64,000 bases of DNA, from NCBI GenBank assembly GCA_013180625.2, contig SNVD02007455.1:62001-126000 (forward strand), in the 5' to 3' direction. Each line of letters begins with the position of its first letter. The first letter of the stretch is position 1. This stretch comes from Boswellia sacra (lineage: Eukaryota > Streptophyta > Magnoliopsida > Sapindales > Burseraceae). A model generated the notes under the pieces. It saw only the letters and a program-made list of their open reading frames with translations, did not search any database and was not told where the DNA came from. This document shows positions 58,243 to 64,000 of the stretch, piece by piece. Position numbers and translations under genes: made by a program.

Positions 58243-58770
58243 GACTGTTTCATTGGAGTGTTAAATAAAGGATAAGAAGTTCATCTTGTGTGTTATCAAC
58301 TCGTTGGTTTCATTAGAGTGTTGGCATTATTTATTATTTACTTGATACCAAGTTGGTATTAGAATACTTTTATTGTCGTGAGCATGTTTCCTTATAGTGT
58401 TTGTTATGGTTGTAGCTATGTACTAGTTATTGATTTTGTTTGTTGAATTATTGTTTACTTGGTAAGTTTAATGGAATGATGTTTTTTAGTTATTGGTTTG
58501 TTTGTTATGCATATGTATAATTTAGGTTTGAATAGATATATTGTTTTTGTGATTGTTAAAAAGTGGGTATAGTTGTATATGATATATCTATATGATATGA
58601 TGAGACTGGAAAAGGAAAATTGTAAGTGACAGAGGCGAGGCGGGGTAGGTCTGGTCTAGATTCACTTAATTATTTTTTGCCTACCATGCCTTATCCCGCC
58701 CTACTCTACCTCTTTCAAGGGCAAAGGGGTAAGGCGGGGCAAAAAATAATTAAGCGGGGCGAGGTTGGTA
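58243..58770 (+). other. hAT-2 3' region
   Basis: T-rich 3' region followed by G/C-rich subterminal sequence at 58625-58770. An inverted pair ACTTAATTATTTTTTGCC / GGCAAAAAATAATTAAG lies at about 58665 and 58737. No gene. Confidence 0.6.
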
Positions 58771-60330
58771 TGAACGGGGCTTTCATTCTGCCAGAGCGTT
58801 TGCGACCACCGCACTGTGTCAAAGCCTCTTTCGAGACTTAAGGAAATACAAATAAGCCATGGACACATCTGGAGAAAGGAATTGCCACTTAATTATTCAA
58901 TTGGGAATGAATGGGGGCAATCTGATCCCTCGCTTTGGGACCTAAACTACTCTCATCCCTTCAGAGATGGGTTCGAGAAGTGAGGTACGAGTCTTTCGAC
59001 TCGCTTGGATGTGAATCTGTCCTCCACTTGGGACATACCAAATAAGAATATCTGGTGTTGTTACTTAGTCCGCTTAAAATGGTTGACTTTATGCATACAT
59101 TCTCATTTTTATCTTTGTTAAACATGTTGAGTGATTGTTCAATCAAAACAGTTGTATATTCATACAATGAAAGAGGGAGGAGAATGGATAACATTTTCTT
59201 TCAAACATGAGGGAATAGGAAGAGGATTACATCATTTGTAATAAAATAGTAAAATATTTCATACATTCGTATATTACATTCATTCTAAGTAATGATCCCT
59301 CACCATCAGTGTGAGTCCACCATCACTTCATGGCATCATACAATTATACTTCTCAATATACAAACATTCATACATTCATAAATCATACAAAGCCATAATC
59401 TAATATCATGGCATTCTAGTCTAGATTTGATAAATCCTATCATGGTATTCTACCTATTGCATTCTAGCATTATTCATATCAATTCATGTATCATTATGGC
59501 ATTTCTAGCCTAAAACATAGAATTGTGGCATGTTCTAACCTAATTAGTAGCATTCATGGCATATTCTAACCTAATTAAAATAATCACCAATCATAGCATT
59601 CAAGGGCAAAATGGTAATTCTACCTATTCTATGCTATTTCCTAGCATTCATCGAAACAAGTAATTTTTTCTAGCATAATTCTAATCATATACTCCTAAGC
59701 ATGATTCTAATCACGTGCTCCTAAGCATATTTCTAAGCATTCACGAAGAAGTTAAAATTCTAAGCATGTTTCTAAATAAGGAAAGTAAAGATGACTTACC
59801 TTAACAAGCATTTCCACCTTGCAAAATAAATTGGGTTAGCACAAAGCCTAAGCATAAAATAAAATCCTAGACATGCTTATTCTAAGCAAAATAAACGAGA
59901 AAATGGGAGGGAGGAGAGAATTCTACTCTCAAGACATACATTTTCTGGGTTTAGAGTAATAGAACGCCTAAAAAAAAATACTAAAAAAGATTTCTCAAAT
60001 TCTTGAGTGTGTCTTTAAAAGGGAGAAAGAGATGGTTGCATTCGACAATCGGTGTGTTTGCAAAGTAAGAGGAGTAAGGTTTATATAGGAGAGGGGTGAA
60101 GAGGAAAAAGGAAGGTCCTAAAGCTAATTTTTGAAAATAAGCCTCCAAGGGTTGGCCGACCATCTCTAGATAGCCAGGCAGCCATCGATGGACGCCTGGC
60201 CATTGGCCAATAGTCAAATGGCTGTTAGATGGCCAGGCATCTGTCTTGGATAGCTGGGCCACTATCTGATAGCCGACCGACCAATTTCCTTTCGGCCCCC
60301 TTTCCTTTTTTATCATGCGTAAAACGTATC
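58771..60330 (-). repeat. minus-strand Tat-type LTR, start missing
   Basis: Its end (minus strand ...GCCCCGTTCA) lies at 58771, inside the hAT-2 right arm. It reads back through a TATA box at about 60080-60087 and a CTATCTGATAGCCGACCGAC-like block (60140-60290). The first few hundred bases of the LTR are missing, and the sequence changes to the PMD pseudogene near 60330. Confidence 0.8.
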
Positions 60331-62293
60331 CATGAGAAGCGGCCTGCATACGAAATACTCGCTCCATGGAAGATCGTGGTGCCTGCATTACATTGCATTT
60401 TATGATTAATAATTAATTGAAGAATGATAGGAAACTTGAGGAATATATAATCAGAAGACTTACCAGAGTGGTATCTTATGGAACAAAGGAAACATGCATG
60501 GTCAGATCCTTAGTGTTCACATGACAGCTGATCTATCCACTAGCATCCCATGTGTAGACGACATTGTTGGGATAAGCCTGGAGGTCGCCAATCACATGGG
60601 CGATTGGAAAAATTGGAGTAGCTGAAGGAGTTGGAGGTGGATGTGGCTCTTGAATGGCAGTAGAAAAGTAAGCAGATGTGTCAGTACTTGAAGAGGAGAA
60701 TCTCAATCTTTTCCTATGATGAGCGAAAGAGCTACTAGCACGGCTAGACGTGGTAGGAGGATGAGGAGTCTCATCAGCAAACTAACCTAGTCTAGTGTGT
60801 AACAGGGTAGCTCAAACCCAGTCAATGTAAGGAGTCATCATCATGGGGAACTTGATCGCATTCAAATGAGTCCTGGTCATTTAATTTGACACCTTTAGCT
60901 CTATAGCCAAGTCAGCCAAATCTATCATCAAAATTGGTGGAGCAGGAATCAGACGACATGATGCACCTTCAAACCAATCCTAAACACAATCACCCAAATA
61001 CCGCATCATACTATTCACACACGGCAAAAGAATTCGGTAGTAGTTGAATGGAGAGGCGACCCTCATAGCCTCCAACCAGTTCTCCTTGGGCCTTCATCAC
61101 TCGAAGCGAATTTGTGAAGAACAAAGAAACATTGTAAGATTGTGATATAAATAAAAAATTGACTATAATGTCTTTTACCTTGTCCCAGGTGATTGTGTGA
61201 ATGTAATCACAAAAGAAATCTAGCTCATGAGACCTCTCGAGTTCTATATGATGGGCAGCCCATCTCCTTATCTGTGGGAAAGAGAAGTCCTCACAAGTTG
61301 GGAGTGGGGAAGGTGGAACTCCCAACTCAGATGCCTACATTTGTCATGAATGAGATAGGATCAAATGGAATTCATACAGACAAAACACAAAGGTGTACAA
61401 AAGGAAAGAAGTTACATCAAGAAGTATAGCAAAACCTATAATTCATGGAAACACTCGAGAAGCACGATCCAAACTGAAGTACAGCTGGCCAAGAGTAGCA
61501 CGACGCCAGTTAAAATCCCTCACTTGGTCGAGATCCTAGCGGGTAGGAAGTAGAGTCAAGAAGGTGGTGTTCGACGTATTGGCAAAGAGCGTCGAACCGA
61601 GTAAATACATGATGAAGCTACGTGCATACTGATCCACCTCGACTCGAGTCAGGTTGGATCTCCTTTTCCAATACTCTTACAGTGCAACGTGTCAAATCGT
61701 GACTTTATACTTCACCTTTACCTCACATCTAAGAAGCTATTTGATCAAGTTCTACTGATCCCCTGGGTCTGCAATACAGGCGTTAATAGGAATGACATCA
61801 CTACCACATGGAAGGCTGGTTAGAGCAGCAATGTCAAGAGGTGTGATAGTCATCTCACCAACTGGAAGATGGAATGTGTGGGTCATGTCCATCCACCTCT
61901 CGCATAAAATAGCTAACACTTGACGATCTGTGTGTTGAGTAGCATATGGAAGACAAGTGATAAACTTATAAAAGTTGGTAGCAGCAATCCTACTTCCAAC
62001 AACCTCATTCTCTATCTTTAAAAACCTACTATGGGCTCCAAAAAATGACCCACACATCTTGTTCTCATGGTAGTCCTAAAGCAAGAAGTTGAAGTCTCTA
62101 CATGAATACATTCTTAGAAAACTCCTAGAAAATGGAAAATTGAAGAATGAAGAAGAATGCATACCTGGTTGATTGTGTGGGAAGCCACATCGTTGACGAC
62201 GGGCACCTCTTGGTCCTTCAAAAGATCCTTCAATGTTGATTGCCAAATAGGATCGCTCTCATTAACAACAAGATGGACTAGATGACCCGCCAT
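60331..62293 (-). pseudogene. plant mobile domain (PMD, aminotransferase-like) pseudogene
   Basis: Minus-strand gene remnant. ATG at 62293, then a 43-codon first exon (MAGHLVHLVVNESDPIW...) ending at a CAG|GTAT donor (62165). A 67-bp intron ends in TGTAG, and exon 2 starts at 62097. Exon 2 carries VLAILCERWMDMTHTFHL and PVGEMTITPLDIAALTSLP (about 61925-61815), the signature of the PMD family. It continues to YARSFIMYLLGSTLFAN (about 61640) and ATLGQLYFSLDRASR (about 61500), with stops and frame changes between. A further part at 61325-61011 ends in VCE-stop. PMD proteins are linked to gene silencing in plants and also occur inside transposons. Relative to the LTR at 63817 the gene is antisense. 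It is not functional as read. Confidence 0.78.
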
Positions 62294-62397
62294 TGAAAAG
62301 AGGAAGTCGAGACGAGCACGTAGGAGAAAATCGAAAGTGAATCACATAAAGAATAAAGCAGTTACGCACGAATAAAGTGATGAGAAGGCGAACAGGC

Positions 62398-62510
62398 TTT
62401 ATAGAGGCCCTTGACCATCGGTTGGTAGTCAAATTGCCAAGTGACTATTGATTGACTGTTGGTTGATTGTTTGATAGCCGGTTGGCTGTCTCACTAATGA
62501 GGGGCAGATC
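62398..62510 (-). promoter_or_regulatory. probable PMD promoter: TATA box plus LTR-like upstream repeats
   Basis: On the minus strand CTATAAAG (TATAAA at 62403-62398) lies about 105 bases before the PMD ATG. Upstream (62410-62500) are words such as CAACCGGCTATCAAACAATC that resemble the block upstream of the TATA boxes in the nearby Tat-type LTRs. Confidence 0.5.
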
Positions 62511-62700
62511 GGTAAAAGGAGAAAAGAAAGAAAGAAAGAAAAGAAAAAGAAAGAAAAAGGAAGAAAAAAGAAAGAAAAAGAAAGCAAAGAGAAAAAAAAG
62601 AGAGAGAAAGAGAAAAAAAGAGAGAAAAGAGAAAAAAAGAGAGAGAAGAGAGAGAGAGAGAGAGAAGATAAGAGAGAGAAAAGAAAAGAAAAAGAAAGAC
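62511..62700 (+). repeat. long purine tract (GAAA/GAGA)n
   Basis: 190 bases of nearly pure A/G. It is the counterpart of 50107-50212, and the following sequence matches as well. Reading frames across it are compositional artefacts. Confidence 0.9.
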
Positions 62701-63239
62701 TATGCATCGACCCTAAGACACAAAAGGAAATTTTGAATGAAACCAATGACAAGCACCCCTATGGCAATCATTTAGCAACTCACAAGGAAAGAAAAGTAAC
62801 ATCAGTGGAATGGAATCACAATGGAAGAATTCCTCCAGATACTAGAAAGCAATTTGTTGAAGAATGCACTAAACAAAGTAAAATTTTGAATTGATTTTAC
62901 ATCATCAAGAAATGTTTAATTTTGGTAGGAACTTGTAAAGACAATGGAAGAATCCCCAATAAATCCAAGAATCAACAATGTGATAAGGAATTCCCTACTG
63001 AAGAGCATAAAGAATGCTAGAACTTGACAAATCAAGAATTTTCCCAGTGAACGAATCAAGAATTACCGAAGAAGATCAAAGAAGCATGAAGAATACTTGA
63101 AATAAGGGCATAAAACCCAACGAATGTGAAGTCTGAGGACATTGAAAAAGGTATGAAGGATACTTAGCTAAAGGTGCGAAAGATAAGAAGGTCTAAAGAC
63201 TGTAAAGCAGTGCATGATAGAAGTTTTTCTAATGGGCAT
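62701..63239 (+). other. internal region of the last Tat-type element
   Basis: Non-coding. It matches 50213-50897 of element B at several words (AGATTAGAAAGC-type, GAATTCCTCCAGATA, CATGATAGAAGTTTTTCT). Confidence 0.6.
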
Positions 63240-63460
63240 GCATTAGAAGGCAACCCTAAATAGGTGCACTTAAGAGCGTTTTAAGCTCTTAGAATAGGAT
63301 CAAGCCCTAAGAAGAGACACACTAAAGAGTGTTGAAAACCCTAAGAAGTAGGTGCACCTTTAGTGTAGTTGCACTGAAGAGTGTTACCAAACCCTAAGAA
63401 GTAGGTACACTGAAGAGTGTTACCAAACCCTAAGAAGGTGCATTGAGGAGTGTTTTGTCA
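63240..63460 (+). repeat. tandem repeat, CCCTAAGAAGTAGGTGCA units
   Basis: About four to five units, matching 50898-51205 in element B with fewer copies. Confidence 0.8.
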
Positions 63461-63484
63461 TAGCATCATAAGGATGCTTTCATT

Positions 63485-63665
63485 TGCCCTTGAATGGGCA
63501 CTTTAGCCCTTCGATGGGCACGTTCGCCCTTGAGTGGGTGCCTCAGCCCTTAGATATGCACATTTGCCCTTGAATGGGCACATCCACCCTTAGATGGGCA
63601 CACGAGCCCTTGAATGGGCACATCCGCTTTTAGATGGATACATTAGCCCTTGAGTGGGCATACCT
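63485..63665 (+). repeat. tandem repeat, CCCTTGAATGGGCAC units
   Basis: About seven units of roughly 25 bp, matching the family repeat at 51230-51495. Confidence 0.85.
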
Positions 63666-63816
63666 ATCAAAGGAGTAGAAGGAGAGAAAGAGACGACGAG
63701 AAGTCTGACAGAATGAAGATGAATCCGAAGAGGTCTAGATGGAAAAAGGAAGGATGAAGTAAGAGTACTTTGTCGACCTTTGTATCTCACAAACCTCTTC
63801 AAAGTAGGCGATAAGC

Positions 63817-64000
63817 TATCGACATTGGATTTTTTTAAGACTCGAGGATGAAATGAAGAGGAACATCGAGTAGTGGAAATGACCGAAATGCCCTGGAAGC
63901 CAAAAGGAAAAAAGTGGGAAGGAATCAACTAAAGGTCTCAAAAATTGACATGTGACTTGAAAAAATCACAAAAATTAATCCAGAAGGAATCTGCTAACGA
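63817..64000 (+). repeat. start of a Tat-type LTR running off the window
   Basis: TATCGACATTGGATTTTTTT with the same continuation as the element B LTR (TGAAATGCCCT-type, TGACATGTGACTT). It is preceded by AAAGTAGGCGATAAG, a degraded polypurine tract. It is probably the 3' LTR of a plus-strand element. Confidence 0.82.

Larger units (their letters stand above)
43623..58770 (+). mobile_element. hAT-2 DNA transposon, split by a Tat-type gypsy complex
   Basis: Left end TAAGGATGGCAAAATG resembles the end of the small hAT (TAGGGATGGCAAAC). Two halves of one hAT transposase gene lie at 45031-46690 and 57681-58242, and the region between them is Tat-type retrotransposon DNA. G/C-rich subterminal sequence resumes at 58625-58770 (GGGGCGAGG-type words), where another Tat-type LTR begins, so the right terminal repeat is not visible in this window. 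The predicted TSD left of the element is ATTACATA (43615-43622). Confidence 0.82.

Noticed and set aside
62467..62752. Long reading frames across the purine tract on both strands
   Set aside because: The sequence is almost pure A/G, so stop codons are rare by composition. The Lys/Arg/Glu or Phe/Ser/Leu products have no family likeness.
1..64000. CRISPR arrays, bacterial operons, rRNA or tRNA genes
   Set aside because: The tandem repeats lack regular unique spacers, and no rRNA or folded tRNA gene was recognised by eye. The context is a plant nuclear transposon region.

Overview
This is a plant nuclear window, A/T-rich and probably from a eudicot (an inference from the element families and base composition; no host gene fixes the species). 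I found no intact host gene. Almost all of it is transposable elements of several classes, heavily nested and decayed, so most coding calls are pseudogenes. The element types are Ty1/copia, Ty3/gypsy (Tat/Ogre-like), hAT, CACTA, Mutator-like (MULE) and small MITE-like elements. Many boundaries are supported by target-site duplications (TSDs) that can be read directly.

Layout. 167-8305: a SIRE-like copia element with unusually short 128-bp LTRs, decayed gag and pol, and a third ORF before the 3' LTR. 9185-12519: a Pack-MULE (9-bp TSD) that carries a piece of a DNA-3-methyladenine-glycosylase-like gene. A 2.1-kb gypsy-type solo LTR (TSD TATAA) later split that piece. 14.4-15.1 kb: two related MITE-like elements. 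15381-16794: a palindromic foldback MULE with a perfect 9-bp TSD. 16.8-18.0 kb: non-coding DNA with a cluster of ACGTG/G-box cores.

18.0-41.8 kb is a nest four levels deep. A minus-strand copia element (Copia-3) is split by a hAT element (hAT-1, 20029-39423, near-perfect 8-bp TSD). hAT-1 carries a second copia element (Copia-2, 20958-34090, TSD TTTGT). Copia-2 carries a CACTA element (24489-27896, TSD CTC).

41.8-64 kb: a minus-strand LTR of the Copia-2 family is interrupted by a small hAT (42025-42949, perfect 8-bp TSD) and by a larger hAT (hAT-2, from 43623). The hAT-2 transposase gene is split by an 11-kb Tat-type gypsy complex (46691-57680), whose reverse transcriptase is itself split by another Tat-type element (48562-53680, TSD GATGC). 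The right end holds more Tat-type LTR pieces, a minus-strand plant-mobile-domain (PMD) pseudogene with a TATA box and an intron, and the start of a further LTR that runs off the window.

The most unusual signal is a hairpin-forming GTGTCGAG repeat. It shares a 15-base core and occurs inside three unrelated element classes: the gypsy LTR, the foldback MULE and the small hAT.
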